From positions 1-38,579 of IMG/VR virus record IMGVR_UViG_3300043119_000129: a stretch of DNA of 38,579 nucleotides. The stretch is one strand, 5' to 3'. The notes beneath the pieces are model-generated. The model saw nothing but the letters and a program-made list of their open reading frames with translations, did no database searches and was not told the DNA's origin. This document shows, piece after piece, positions 5,692-12,695 of the stretch (position 1 is the stretch's first letter; every line of letters begins with the position of its first letter). The DNA is from a virus. The translations under genes and the position numbers were made by a program.

Positions 5692-5920
5692 TTTCAGCCG
5701 CCAAAATCTGTAACGATGTCACGATGCTGCTATGGTCCCTATTCATTATGCGCCCAATCTCAGTGGTTGAAAAGCCCTTGGCGCGTAGCATTCCTATGCA
5801 CTCACGCCGTACTGCTACCATTTTCTTAAACCGTCTAGGGCCAAGCATGTCCTCGACGGTGTATCCATATTTATATGCTATTTCGCCAATTGCTGCGAGG
5901 TTCTTTTCCCGTGGTGTCAT
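5684..5920 (-). CDS. Stand-alone DnaA domain IV-like DNA-binding protein, 78 aa
   Basis: Nearly the whole protein aligns by eye with the C-terminal DNA-binding domain of DnaA: an AIGEIAYKYGYTVEDMLGP helix, a basic loop RRFKKMVAVRR, then FSTTEIGRIMNRDHSSIV. NRDHSSIVTS at 60-69 corresponds to the DnaA signature GGRDHTTVLHA, keeping the Asp-His that contact the DnaA box. There is no AAA+ domain. I chose the ATG at 5920 because GGAG lies nine bases upstream; in-frame starts further upstream lack a good site. It overlaps the primase gene by 8 bases. It may bind the TTGTCCAC repeats or host DnaA boxes and steer replication initiation. Confidence 0.8.
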   Translation of the reverse strand: MTPREKNLAAIGEIAYKYGYTVEDMLGPRRFKKMVAVRRECIGMLRAKGFSTTEIGRIMNRDHSSIVTSLQILAAENG

Positions 5921-5942
5921 TATATATTGCTCCATTTTAAAA

Positions 5943-6119
5943 TTACTCACCTTCACCAATCAGATAACCAGCTAAACGATTAAGCGTGTCGATCTTGGGG
6001 TTTTCTTCCTTGCCGTCCCTTATGCGGGTAACGGTGTTGACATGCAGACCAGTGCGCTCCGCAACTACCTTGGGCCTTCTATCTAGCAAGGCCTGTCTAA
6101 TCCATGCAATTTCGATCAT
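5943..6119 (-). CDS. Small HTH transcriptional regulator (Cro/XRE-like), 58 aa
   Basis: The protein contains a clear HTH: KVVAERTGLHVNTVTRIRDG at about residues 17-36, followed by KIDTLNRLAGYL, typical of XRE/Cro proteins. The ATG is preceded by AAGGAG eight bases upstream. It is the first gene of the leftward replication operon and faces the rightward recombination operon across about 117 bases, the classical position of an early switch regulator. It is as small as lambda Cro and lacks a separate effector domain. Binding to the TTTACA/TGTAAA dyad at 6153-6178 is an inference. Confidence 0.75.
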   Translation of the reverse strand: MIEIAWIRQALLDRRPKVVAERTGLHVNTVTRIRDGKEENPKIDTLNRLAGYLIGEGE

Positions 6120-6236
6120 TAGCTATACTCCTTTTTAATGTTATTTTTCTCCTTTACATATCAAAATTTGGCTGTAAAGACATTTCTACGCACTAACTGG
6201 ATAGTCCGAATTGTGCTGAAACGAAAGGAGCCTTCA
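6120..6236. promoter_or_regulatory. Divergent control region with TTTACA-N14-TGTAAA dyad
   Basis: This spacer separates the divergently transcribed HTH gene and recombination operon. It contains an inverted pair TTTACA (6153-6158) and TGTAAA (6173-6178), with half-sites 20 bp apart centre to centre and an AT-rich core. Two AAGGAG-like sequences face left and GAAAGGAG faces right at the two start codons. Promoters must lie here, but I could not pick convincing -35/-10 pairs by eye. Confidence 0.5.
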
Positions 6237-6914
6237 ATGGCTATTAATCTAAAGAAGACCGGAGGTCTAACCGCCAATGGTGTCAAGCTGCTTGTATATG
6301 GTCAGGCTGGCGCTGGTAAGACATCTCTTATCCGCACACTGCCGAACCCTGTGGTTCTGTCGGCGGAAGGTGGGCTGTTGTCCATCCAAGATGCTGACCT
6401 TGCCTATATTGAAATTAAGAACATGGAAGATTTGCGCGAGGCGTATGCCTGGGCCAAGGACAGCGAAGAAGCCGCTGGCTTTGAAAGCGTTGCACTCGAC
6501 AGCATCAGTGAAGTGGCCGAGGTTGTCCTTCAACATGAACTGCGCACCAACAAGGATGGACGCGCTGCTTATGGCGAACTTAACACCGTTATGCAGGAAC
6601 TGATCCGTGCGTTCCGTGATTTGCCAAACAAGCATGTCTACATGAGCGCCAAGCTGGAGAAATCCACCGACGAGATGGGCAAGTTGCTTTATAATCCATC
6701 AATGCCGGGAAAGTCGTTGACGCAGGGTCTGCCCTACTTCTTCGACGAAGTCTTGGCTCTGCGTGTGGAACGCGATGCGGATGGCAATGCCCAACGTGCC
6801 ATTATGTGCGACAGCGATGGTTTATGGTTGGCTAAGGATCGCTCCGGCAAGTTGGCGTCATGGGAGTCCCCTGACCTTGGTGAGATCATTCGCAAGATTG
6901 GGGGTGTGTCGTGA
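6237..6914 (+). CDS. Sak4-like RecA-fold ATPase (AAA_24), probable single-strand annealing recombinase, 225 aa
   Basis: The protein has Walker A GQAGAGKT at residues 22-29 and Walker B ESVALDS near 83-89, with IRTLPNPVVLSAEGG between them. This arrangement and the length of about 225 residues fit the AAA_24/Sak4 group, short RecA relatives that promote strand annealing with a phage SSB. The SSB-like DUF669 gene three ORFs downstream supports this. The ATG at 6237 follows GAAAGGAGCCTTCA, a good ribosome-binding site; the open frame extends 33 codons upstream into the control region without one. It is the first gene of the rightward early operon. Confidence 0.75.
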   Translation: MAINLKKTGGLTANGVKLLVYGQAGAGKTSLIRTLPNPVVLSAEGGLLSIQDADLAYIEIKNMEDLREAYAWAKDSEEAAGFESVALDSISEVAEVVLQHELRTNKDGRAAYGELNTVMQELIRAFRDLPNKHVYMSAKLEKSTDEMGKLLYNPSMPGKSLTQGLPYFFDEVLALRVERDADGNAQRAIMCDSDGLWLAKDRSGKLASWESPDLGEIIRKIGGVS

Positions 6915-7297
6915 CGCTAACTCCAATTGAACATGAAAAATTAACCTGCCGAGCGTGGAATGTTTTGCAAAACAATGATCTGGGAAAATATAATGTTGGC
7001 GTAAATTTGGAAGCTATTTCTTCCATGACAGATGACATGTTTTTAGCACTAGAAAATTGTGGCCGCAAAACTCTCAAAGAAGTTGAAAATTTGTTAGCGA
7101 GTTATGGGAAAAAGTTTACCGACGATTTTGTTGAAGCTGATTGGGCCACAGAACTATGGGCCGATGCATTAATGGCTCATGGAATGTGGGTAAAATCCAA
7201 AACTCTTCGCAGAAAAGGACCCAATATAAATGATATTGCGGCAATTAAATTGCTTCGCCTTCGCTTTGAGCAAATGATGAACGGAGAAGCGCCATGA
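6911..7297 (+). CDS. RNA polymerase alpha-CTD-like protein, 128 aa
   Basis: Residues 8-70 align by eye with the C-terminal domain of the RNA polymerase alpha subunit: HEKLTCRAWNVLQNNDL, then FLALENCGRKTLKEVENLLA. Mapped on E. coli alpha, R265, N268, G296, K298 and E302 correspond to R14, N17, G51, K53 and E57, while S299 is T54 and C269 is V18. These residues contact UP-element DNA. The last 58 residues (VEADWATELWADALMAHG onward) are not recognised. The start is GTG inside the stop of the Sak4-like gene (GTGA), and the stop overlaps the next gene. The gene looks more AT-rich than its neighbours, suggesting later acquisition. It may affect host or phage promoters; other HhH functions are possible. 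Confidence 0.65.
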   Translation: MTLTPIEHEKLTCRAWNVLQNNDLGKYNVGVNLEAISSMTDDMFLALENCGRKTLKEVENLLASYGKKFTDDFVEADWATELWADALMAHGMWVKSKTLRRKGPNINDIAAIKLLRLRFEQMMNGEAP

Positions 7298-7671
7298 TGA
7301 ACATTTACCAAGATTGGTTAGCCGCCAAGGCCGAGGAAGCTGAGGCGACATCCAGACGCCGTGAGATTGAGGATCAGATGGTTGCGCAGTTTAACGTCCC
7401 ATCCACCCTCGACAAGACGGCCAACTTTGAAGCCGACGGCTACAAGGTCAAGATCGAAGGCCGCATCAATCGCAAGATCAACAGCGAGAAGCTGCAAGAG
7501 ATTGCGGTGGAGCATGGGTTGATGGCGCATCTAGAATGCCTGTTCCGGTGGAAGCCGGAGATTAATGCGGCAGTCTGGAAGTCAACCGACCCAGCAATCA
7601 CTACCCCACTACTGGACGCAATTACCTCAACACCAGGGCGTCCATCATTCACTATCGTTAAAAAGGATTAA
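7294..7671 (+). CDS. Conserved phage protein next to recombination genes (DUF7173-like), 125 aa
   Basis: The N-terminal 35 residues are a likely coiled-coil (LAAKAEEAEATSRRREIEDQM); the rest contains GYKVKIEGRINRKINSEKL and a conserved-looking FRWKPEINAAVWK and GRPSFTI. I recall this pattern from small proteins found beside Sak4, Erf or SSB genes in many phages (possibly DUF7173, recalled rather than checked). No enzymatic motif is visible. It overlaps the alpha-CTD-like gene by 4 bases and precedes the SSB-like gene by 4 bases. A role in recombination or nuclease control is inferred from neighbours only. Confidence 0.65.
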   Translation: MMNIYQDWLAAKAEEAEATSRRREIEDQMVAQFNVPSTLDKTANFEADGYKVKIEGRINRKINSEKLQEIAVEHGLMAHLECLFRWKPEINAAVWKSTDPAITTPLLDAITSTPGRPSFTIVKKD

Positions 7672-7675
7672 TCAC

Positions 7676-8161
7676 ATGGCATTTTTAGGTGAAACATTTT
7701 CGACAGACAGCCTTCCTGTTTCGGATCGTTCGTATGATCTGATCCCAGAGGGCTGGTACAACGCCACCATTACCAAGGCGGAACTTAACAATACCAAGGC
7801 TGGCACAGGTCAAAAGATTGACATGCGCTATGACATCACTGGTCCGACGCAGCAGGGCCGTGTGGTTTTTGGCACAGTCAATGTCCGCAACCAGAGCGAA
7901 CGGGCCGAGGCGATTGGTCGCCAGCAACTTGGTGAGATCATGCGGGCTGTGGGCTTGGCTAAAATCCAAGACACTGACGAACTGGTCGGCGGTAGCATCT
8001 GCATCCGCGTCAAGATTAAGCCAGCCGAAAATGGTTATGATGCCCGTAATGAAGTTAGCGGGTTCAAGTCAGCATCAGGCGCATTGCCACAGGTCGCAGC
8101 ATCAGCTTCTCCAGAGCCTACCGCATCTGTCGGCGGCGCAAAGCCACCTTGGGCTAAGTAA
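7676..8161 (+). CDS. DUF669 family single-stranded DNA-binding-like protein, 161 aa
   Basis: The protein shows the DUF669 layout: IPEGWYNATITKAELNNTKAGTGQKIDMRYDI near the start, then RVVFGTVNVRN and a C-terminal Pro/Ala-rich linker ending in KPPWAK, similar to the flexible tails of SSB proteins. DUF669 proteins are found with Sak4 and Erf-type recombinases and are thought to act as phage SSBs. I chose the ATG at 7676 because AAGGA lies upstream and the longer open frame runs inside the preceding gene. A stem-loop follows the stop. Confidence 0.78.
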   Translation: MAFLGETFSTDSLPVSDRSYDLIPEGWYNATITKAELNNTKAGTGQKIDMRYDITGPTQQGRVVFGTVNVRNQSERAEAIGRQQLGEIMRAVGLAKIQDTDELVGGSICIRVKIKPAENGYDARNEVSGFKSASGALPQVAASASPEPTASVGGAKPPWAK

Positions 8162-8168
8162 ACAAAAA

Positions 8169-8194
8169 CCCCCGCTCTATCACTAGGGCGGGGG
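8169..8194 (+). terminator. GC-rich stem-loop between SSB-like and nuclease genes
   Basis: CCCCCGCTCT (8169-8178) can pair with AGGGCGGGGG (8185-8194), a 10-bp stem with one G-T pair and a 6-base loop. On the plus strand it is followed by aagttt rather than a long T-run, so it may be a weak terminator or an mRNA 3-prime end that lowers expression of the downstream nuclease relative to the SSB-like protein. An A-run on the left side makes leftward termination equally possible. Confidence 0.5.
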
Positions 8195-8220
8195 AAGTTT
8201 GTAGGAAAGGAGATAACACA

Positions 8221-9231
8221 ATGAGCAAGTTGCCCGACCCAGTTAATACCATCGCAACGATGATAGATCAATACCATGCAAGCAAGAAGTCTAGGCCGCG
8301 TCCGCACATGGGCGTCAGCCTCTTGGGACACCATTGCGACAGGTGGCTTTGGATTAACTTCCGCTGGGCAGTGGTCGAGGATTTCGATGGTCGCATCCTG
8401 CGCCTGTTCCGTCGTGGACACAGCGAGGAAGACACCATCATCCGTGACCTTCGCAACATTGGTATCGACATTCGCTCCAGCCAGAGGCGCGTAGACTTTG
8501 GCAACCATGTAAGCGGCAGTCTTGACGGCGTGATCGAGAAAGGCGTCCCAGAGGCCCCCAAGGCGCGTCATGTGGCCGAGTTTAAGACGCACTCGAAAAA
8601 ATCATTTGATGACATGGTGAAGAACGGCGTGGAGAAATCCAAGCCCATGCACTTTATCCAGATGCAAGTTTATATGCACGGGACCAACATTAACCGTGCG
8701 CTCTATCTGGCGGTCTGCAAGGACGATGACCGCATCTATACCGAGCGTGTGAAATACGACCAAAAGGTGGCCGAGGACGCGATTATACGCGGCAAACGGA
8801 TCGCCATGTCAGATCGTATGCCTGAGCCGTGCAGTGCCGACCCTAGCTGGTATCAGTGCAAGTTCTGTCCCGCACACAGCTTCTGCCACAAGCAGGAGCC
8901 GACCAAGCGGATCAATTGCCGCACCTGTGCGCATAGCACTGCAATGGCGGACTCTACATTCCGTTGTGAGCGTCATGAAGCCGACGCCATCCCAGAGGAT
9001 TTCCAGCACGAAGGCTGCGATGACCACATCCTGCATCCAGACATGGTGCATTGGCCTATGGAAGGCTCAGACGATGGTCACAGCGTCAAGTGGAAGATCG
9101 GCGACAAGTGGATCGTGAATGGCAAGGGCGGCTACAAGAGCCGCGAGATACTCGCCAACGCAGAGGCGCTGGATGATCAGGTCGTTCTGTCGATTAAGGC
9201 GATGTTCCCTGATGCGGAGGTGGTGGGCTGA
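8221..9231 (+). CDS. Cas4/RecB-like PD-(D/E)XK exonuclease with probable Fe-S cluster, 336 aa
   Basis: The nuclease motifs are GSLDG (D102), AEFKTH (E120, K122) and a Q-x3-Y helix (Q147-MQVY), as in RecB/Cas4 nucleases. Cysteines C39 (HHCDRW) and C213, C216 and C222 (C-x2-C-P-x4-C) have the AddB/Cas4 spacing that binds a 4Fe-4S cluster. An extra C-terminal part carries a second cysteine set (C233, C236, C249, C266 with nearby histidines), suggesting a zinc site not present in minimal Cas4. It overlaps the SF2 helicase by one base (TGATG), so nuclease and helicase are probably made together and may act jointly in end resection. No cas genes or CRISPR array are present. Confidence 0.85.
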   Translation: MSKLPDPVNTIATMIDQYHASKKSRPRPHMGVSLLGHHCDRWLWINFRWAVVEDFDGRILRLFRRGHSEEDTIIRDLRNIGIDIRSSQRRVDFGNHVSGSLDGVIEKGVPEAPKARHVAEFKTHSKKSFDDMVKNGVEKSKPMHFIQMQVYMHGTNINRALYLAVCKDDDRIYTERVKYDQKVAEDAIIRGKRIAMSDRMPEPCSADPSWYQCKFCPAHSFCHKQEPTKRINCRTCAHSTAMADSTFRCERHEADAIPEDFQHEGCDDHILHPDMVHWPMEGSDDGHSVKWKIGDKWIVNGKGGYKSREILANAEALDDQVVLSIKAMFPDAEVVG

Positions 9232-10835
9232 TGCTGCGACCATACCAACAACGCGCCATCGATGATCTATACAAGTGGATGGGCAAAAACGAAGGCAACC
9301 CATGCTTGGTACTGCCTACAGGATCAGGCAAGAGTCATATTGTTGCGGCATTTTGTAAGAATGCTGTGCAGAATTGGCCTGACACTAAAATTATGATGCT
9401 GACCCATGTAAAGGAATTGATCGAACAGAACGCCGAGAAGATGCGACAGCATTGGCCGGGTGCGCCTATGGGCATCTATTCGGCTGGGATGCGCAGGAAG
9501 CAATTGGGTGAGCCAATCACCTTCGCTGGTATTCAGTCGATCCACAGCAAGGCCAGCCGTGTAGGCCACATCGACATTTGCATCATCGATGAGTGCCACT
9601 TGGTCAACCATAAGGCGATTGGCATGTACCGCGCATTTCTGGATGCGTTACTGGTTATCAATCCATCCATGCGAGTGGTCGGTCTTACGGCAACGCCATA
9701 TCGTCTGGGGCATGGGCTGATTACGGATAAGCCAGCCATCTTTGATGATTTGCTCGACCCAGTGACCATTCCAGAACTGATTGAGAAGGGATTCCTCGCC
9801 CCGCTTAGTTCCAAGGTCACCAAGACCAATTACGATCTGTCAGGCGTCCACAAGCGCGGCGGTGAGTTCATTGAGAGCGAACTGCAAGCTGCTGTCAATA
9901 CCGACGAGAATAACGACAGCGTCATCAGGGAAGTGATTTCCTTGGCAGGGGATCGCAAGTCATGGCTGTTCTTCTGCACTGGCGTCCACCATGCCCACGC
10001 CATAGCTGAATCGCTCAGGCGCGAGGGCATCAGTGCGGCCTGTGTGACAGGGGAAACGCCAAAGGAGGAACGGGAAAAGATACTGGCTGACTTTAAGGAT
10101 GGCCGGATACAGGCGCTGACCAACGCCAACGTGCTTACGACGGGTTTTGACGCGCCAAACATCGATCTGATTGCGATGCTGCGCCCCACTATGAGCGCCA
10201 GCCTGTATGTCCAGATGGCTGGTCGCGGCATGAGGCTGAAGGACCACACCGACCATTGCCTGGTGCTTGACTTCGCTGGGGTTGTGCGGACACATGGGCC
10301 AATCATCGATGTTACCCCGCCACAGCGCAAGGGTGAGGATGGGCGAGGGGCGGGTGAGGCTCCGGTCAAGGTCTGCGACAACTGTGACGAACTGGTCGCC
10401 ATCAGTGCCAAGGAATGTCCGGCTTGCGGGATGGCGTTTCCTGAGCCTGAGAAGGCTGTTCTGAAGCTGCACAACGATGACATTATGGGTGTATCTGGCA
10501 CAGAGATGGTGGTCACTGATTGGCTGTGGCGCAAGCACACCAGCAAAACCAGTGGCAAAGATATGCTCTGCGTGTCATATTATGGCGAGTTGACTGATCC
10601 GAGTGTGACTGAATATTTGCCTGTGACGCATGAGGGATACGCCGGGCAAAAGGCCATAACGCAGTTGGTCAAGATAGCGCAAAGCGCAGGGGCGACATTT
10701 GATGGTGTAAGTTTGCTTGAGGATTGGGCGGAGCGCCTGAACGCCGCACATCCACCGATTGTGATTAGCTATAAGCGCGACGGTAAATATCATAGGGTTT
10801 TAAAAAGGGAATGGAATAATGAAGCGTTTGCCTAA
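9231..10835 (+). CDS. SF2 DEAD/DEAH-type helicase with zinc ribbon, 534 aa
   Basis: All main SF2 motifs are visible: LRPYQQRAI at the start, Walker A PTGSGKS at 29-35, DECH at 120-123, LTATP near 152-156, TGFDAPNID near 304-312 and QMAGRGMR at 328-335. Between 382 and 399 are two C-x2-C pairs (VCDNCDEL and ECPACG), a zinc ribbon. The last 110 residues (WLWRKHTSKTSGKDML onward) may form an OB-like domain. The ATG overlaps the nuclease stop as TGATG. Phages commonly carry such helicases beside PD-(D/E)XK nucleases for replication restart or recombination; the exact substrate cannot be read from sequence. Confidence 0.88.
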   Translation: MLRPYQQRAIDDLYKWMGKNEGNPCLVLPTGSGKSHIVAAFCKNAVQNWPDTKIMMLTHVKELIEQNAEKMRQHWPGAPMGIYSAGMRRKQLGEPITFAGIQSIHSKASRVGHIDICIIDECHLVNHKAIGMYRAFLDALLVINPSMRVVGLTATPYRLGHGLITDKPAIFDDLLDPVTIPELIEKGFLAPLSSKVTKTNYDLSGVHKRGGEFIESELQAAVNTDENNDSVIREVISLAGDRKSWLFFCTGVHHAHAIAESLRREGISAACVTGETPKEEREKILADFKDGRIQALTNANVLTTGFDAPNIDLIAMLRPTMSASLYVQMAGRGMRLKDHTDHCLVLDFAGVVRTHGPIIDVTPPQRKGEDGRGAGEAPVKVCDNCDELVAISAKECPACGMAFPEPEKAVLKLHNDDIMGVSGTEMVVTDWLWRKHTSKTSGKDMLCVSYYGELTDPSVTEYLPVTHEGYAGQKAITQLVKIAQSAGATFDGVSLLEDWAERLNAAHPPIVISYKRDGKYHRVLKREWNNEAFA

Positions 10836-11013
10836 GCCGGATTTCTTGGTGCAGTATGAGGAGTGGATCAAGGATGGTCCGCCTCAATGTTGCCACACTT
10901 GCGACCATTTTGCAGGGGACGGAAAGTGCTTTGCATTTTCAATGTATCCGCCAGCCGATTTCGTTAATAGCCAAGGGCAATGTGCCGCTTGGTCATGGGA
11001 GGTTCCATTTTGA
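10819..11013 (+). CDS. Small Cys-rich protein, 64 aa
   Basis: The protein starts MKRLPKPDFLVQYEEWIKD and has CCHTCDHF, then KCFAF, PPADF and a final cysteine before AAWSW. The pattern C-x2-C-x2-F, C, PP, C, W resembles the 62-aa protein at 3236, suggesting a shared small zinc-binding fold. It overlaps the helicase end by 17 bases in another frame, and its stop overlaps a TTG start of the nuclease gene downstream. Function unknown; the position suggests a helper of helicase or nuclease. Confidence 0.6.
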   Translation: MKRLPKPDFLVQYEEWIKDGPPQCCHTCDHFAGDGKCFAFSMYPPADFVNSQGQCAAWSWEVPF

Positions 11014-11366
11014 CCGACAGAATACCAACAGAGCATGAGGAACAGCGCCAAGTTGTAATGTGGTTCCGCCAGACCTACCGACCCATGCGGATATTTGCGA
11101 TTCCGAACGGTGGCCTTCGATCAAAGGCAGTTGCAGCCAAGCTGAAGGTAGAGGGCGTCACCCCAGGCGTTCCCGATCTGTTTATCCCAGAACTGAAGCT
11201 GTGGATCGAAATGAAGCGGGTCAAAGGCGGCAGATTATCGCCAGAGCAAAAAGATTGGATAAATTATCTTGCCTCTGTGGGTTATGTGTGCTTTATTTGC
11301 TCTGGCGCTGAAGACGCCAAGATACAAATATCTGATTATATTAAGGATTATAAAAATGAGACATGA
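11010..11366 (+). CDS. VRR-NUC domain nuclease, 118 aa
   Basis: The protein is a minimal VRR-NUC domain: E-x2-QRQVVMWFR near the start, then FAIPNGGLRS, GVTPGVPDLFI (catalytic D) and WIEMKRVKGG (E-x-K), followed by the QKDWINYL helix. VRR-NUC proteins in phages are stand-alone endonucleases that act on branched DNA, probably resolving recombination intermediates. I chose TTG at 11010: GGAGG lies seven bases upstream and the codon overlaps the preceding stop (TTGA). The frame extends ten codons further up without a better site. Confidence 0.82.
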   Translation: MTDRIPTEHEEQRQVVMWFRQTYRPMRIFAIPNGGLRSKAVAAKLKVEGVTPGVPDLFIPELKLWIEMKRVKGGRLSPEQKDWINYLASVGYVCFICSGAEDAKIQISDYIKDYKNET

Positions 11367-11673
11367 CATAAAACAGAAGGTTCGCCACCTTTGTGGCTAC
11401 ATCACTGACCGAAGCGCGGTCCTGAACCACATTAATCGTGACTATGGCACTTCATATAAGATGAGGGATTTGGAACAGGCTCTGATCTCGTTCCCAACAC
11501 CGCGCAAGAAAGCCCATATAGAGGACAACTCGCTTCCTCTGACGCCGCCTGTCTCCACACATGATGGCCGTGGTTACGATCCACTGGCTATTGCGCTGTT
11601 TAAATATCATGCAGCGCGAACCACTGGCGAAGATAAGCGCCATTGGGAACGTAAACTAGCAAAGGTATTTTGA
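11356..11673 (+). CDS. Hypothetical early protein, 105 aa
   Basis: The protein starts MRHDIKQKVRHLCGYITDRS and has a basic N-terminal half (INRDYGTSYKMRDLEQAL) that could form an HTH-like helical unit, then a Pro-rich linker and a C-terminal KRHWERKLAKVF. No family is recognised. AAGGA lies eight bases before the ATG, and the start overlaps the VRR-NUC gene by 11 bases. DNA binding is possible from its charge, but no motif is conclusive. Confidence 0.6.
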   Translation: MRHDIKQKVRHLCGYITDRSAVLNHINRDYGTSYKMRDLEQALISFPTPRKKAHIEDNSLPLTPPVSTHDGRGYDPLAIALFKYHAARTTGEDKRHWERKLAKVF

Positions 11674-11674
11674 T

Positions 11675-11863
11675 ATGACACTTAATGAACTTAGAAACAT
11701 AGTCGCAGATCGTGTTGAGATGACGCACGGCAACGTGGAATTTATTCGCCAGATCAGAAATGGTGAGCAGGACGATGGCCCGTTCATGGTTGGCGCTTTG
11801 GCAGTCTGGGCCAAGTTTATGGAAGGCTTGCAGCCAGCACCGGAGGTATTGGCAGATGATTAA
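11675..11863 (+). CDS. Hypothetical early protein, 62 aa
   Basis: The protein starts MTLNELRNIVADRVEMTHGN and looks helical and soluble, with a hydrophobic C-terminal helix (MVGALAVWAKFMEGL). No family is recognised. The ATG follows the previous stop by one base, with AAAGG nine bases upstream, and the gene overlaps the next one at its end. Gene packing is the main evidence that it is real. Confidence 0.55.
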   Translation: MTLNELRNIVADRVEMTHGNVEFIRQIRNGEQDDGPFMVGALAVWAKFMEGLQPAPEVLADD

Positions 11864-11993
11864 GCCAGCACAAGCAGCCCCTATGGGCAAACCCTATCGT
11901 GTATCATCAGATAGCGCATTTCCGCTACGGAACTCAGAGGGCTTGACCTTCGCAGAAGCAAAGCGCCGCAGGGAACAGGAACAAAGCAAATGA
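11856..11993 (+). CDS. Hypothetical early protein, 45 aa
   Basis: The 45 residues start MIKPAQAAPMGKPYRVSSDS and end in a basic helix (FAEAKRRREQEQSK). The ATG overlaps the previous stop, and CGGAGG lies nine bases upstream, a strong ribosome-binding site. The stop overlaps the following gene as ATGA. No family or function is recognised; a longer open frame starting at 11760 lies inside the upstream gene and is not preferred. Confidence 0.55.
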   Translation: MIKPAQAAPMGKPYRVSSDSAFPLRNSEGLTFAEAKRRREQEQSK

Positions 11994-12364
11994 CCGAGTA
12001 TGGCAAAGTTCACATTGACGGAAGCCGCTCCGGTGGTCAGCCTGTGGGCGACCCCCTCACTTGCCGCGCCTGCGCCCAGAATCGGGGAACTATCTTGCAA
12101 TTAAAGCAGGAACTCGCTGACTTCAAGCAGGAGGTGAGCGATGCTGCTGAAATGGCGGTTGAGGCTATAGTAGAGTGGTCAGACGACATCGACAAGGCTG
12201 AATTCCTCCACCAATTCATCATCTCCAAGCCCAAGCCTGATCCGCTGGTTGAGGCGATGAAAAAAATGGGTTGGTATCTTTCGGAAAGATTTCAAACAGA
12301 CGCTGAAAAATTCCGCGCCGCACTGGACGCCCTTGGCTTTGAGATACGGGAGAAGGGGCAATGA
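11990..12364 (+). CDS. Hypothetical early protein with coiled-coil, 124 aa
   Basis: The protein starts MTEYGKVHIDGSRSGG and has a lone C-x2-C (TCRACAQN) near residue 25, followed by a predicted coiled-coil (LQLKQELADFKQEVSDAAEM) and an amphipathic C-terminal half. With only two cysteines, a metal site would need a dimer. It is joined to both neighbours by 4-base ATGA overlaps. No family is recognised; the C-terminal ERFQTDAEKFRAALDALG looks like a simple helix. Confidence 0.55.
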   Translation: MTEYGKVHIDGSRSGGQPVGDPLTCRACAQNRGTILQLKQELADFKQEVSDAAEMAVEAIVEWSDDIDKAEFLHQFIISKPKPDPLVEAMKKMGWYLSERFQTDAEKFRAALDALGFEIREKGQ

Positions 12365-12621
12365 CTGACGATGACAAGGCGCTGGTAGAGCGGTTAAAAC
12401 GCTTTTCAACCCGACCGATAGAACATGATGCCCCAGCGATGAACCGCGTTGCGATGAAGGAAGCCGCTGACCGCATCGAAGCCCAAGCGGCAGAGATTGA
12501 GCGGCTAACAGACTTGCTACGCCGCGTTGTTAATTTGGCTGAAGCCTACGCAACAGGAACAGGCGAAGCTTTCAACAACACTATGACGGAAGCCCGCGCA
12601 GCATTGGAGCAAAGCGAATGA
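12361..12621 (+). CDS. Hypothetical early protein with coiled-coil, 86 aa
   Basis: The sequence contains EAADRIEAQAAEIERLTDLL, a pattern common in small phage proteins that form short coiled-coils, and an N-terminal RLKRFSTRP. I recall similar stretches in diverse phage hypothetical proteins, but not a function. It overlaps both neighbours as ATGA and is the second-last gene of the rightward operon. Oligomerisation is likely; any target is unknown. Confidence 0.55.
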   Translation: MTDDDKALVERLKRFSTRPIEHDAPAMNRVAMKEAADRIEAQAAEIERLTDLLRRVVNLAEAYATGTGEAFNNTMTEARAALEQSE

Positions 12622-12695
12622 CCCTGCGCCAATTCCTGCACGATAATTTCGGCTGGGATATTTACGACTGGGGCGACGAGGACATTCGGTTTTAA
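12618..12695 (+). CDS. Very short terminal ORF, 25 aa
   Basis: A 25-residue acidic and aromatic peptide (MTLRQFLHDNFGWDIYDWGD, then EDIRF) starts in an ATGA overlap with the preceding gene. Its TAA overlaps the TAA of the convergent spanin gene by two bases. Coupling to the upstream gene and the clean end support translation, but at this size chance cannot be excluded. Confidence 0.4.
   Translation: MTLRQFLHDNFGWDIYDWGDEDIRF

Noticed and set aside
6138-6236. N-terminal extension of the Sak4-like ATPase
   Set aside because: The extra 33 codons lie in the divergent control region, while a strong ribosome-binding site precedes the ATG at 6237.
9830-10558. Minus-strand 242-codon frame
   Set aside because: It lies wholly antisense to the SF2 helicase, whose motifs are unambiguous.
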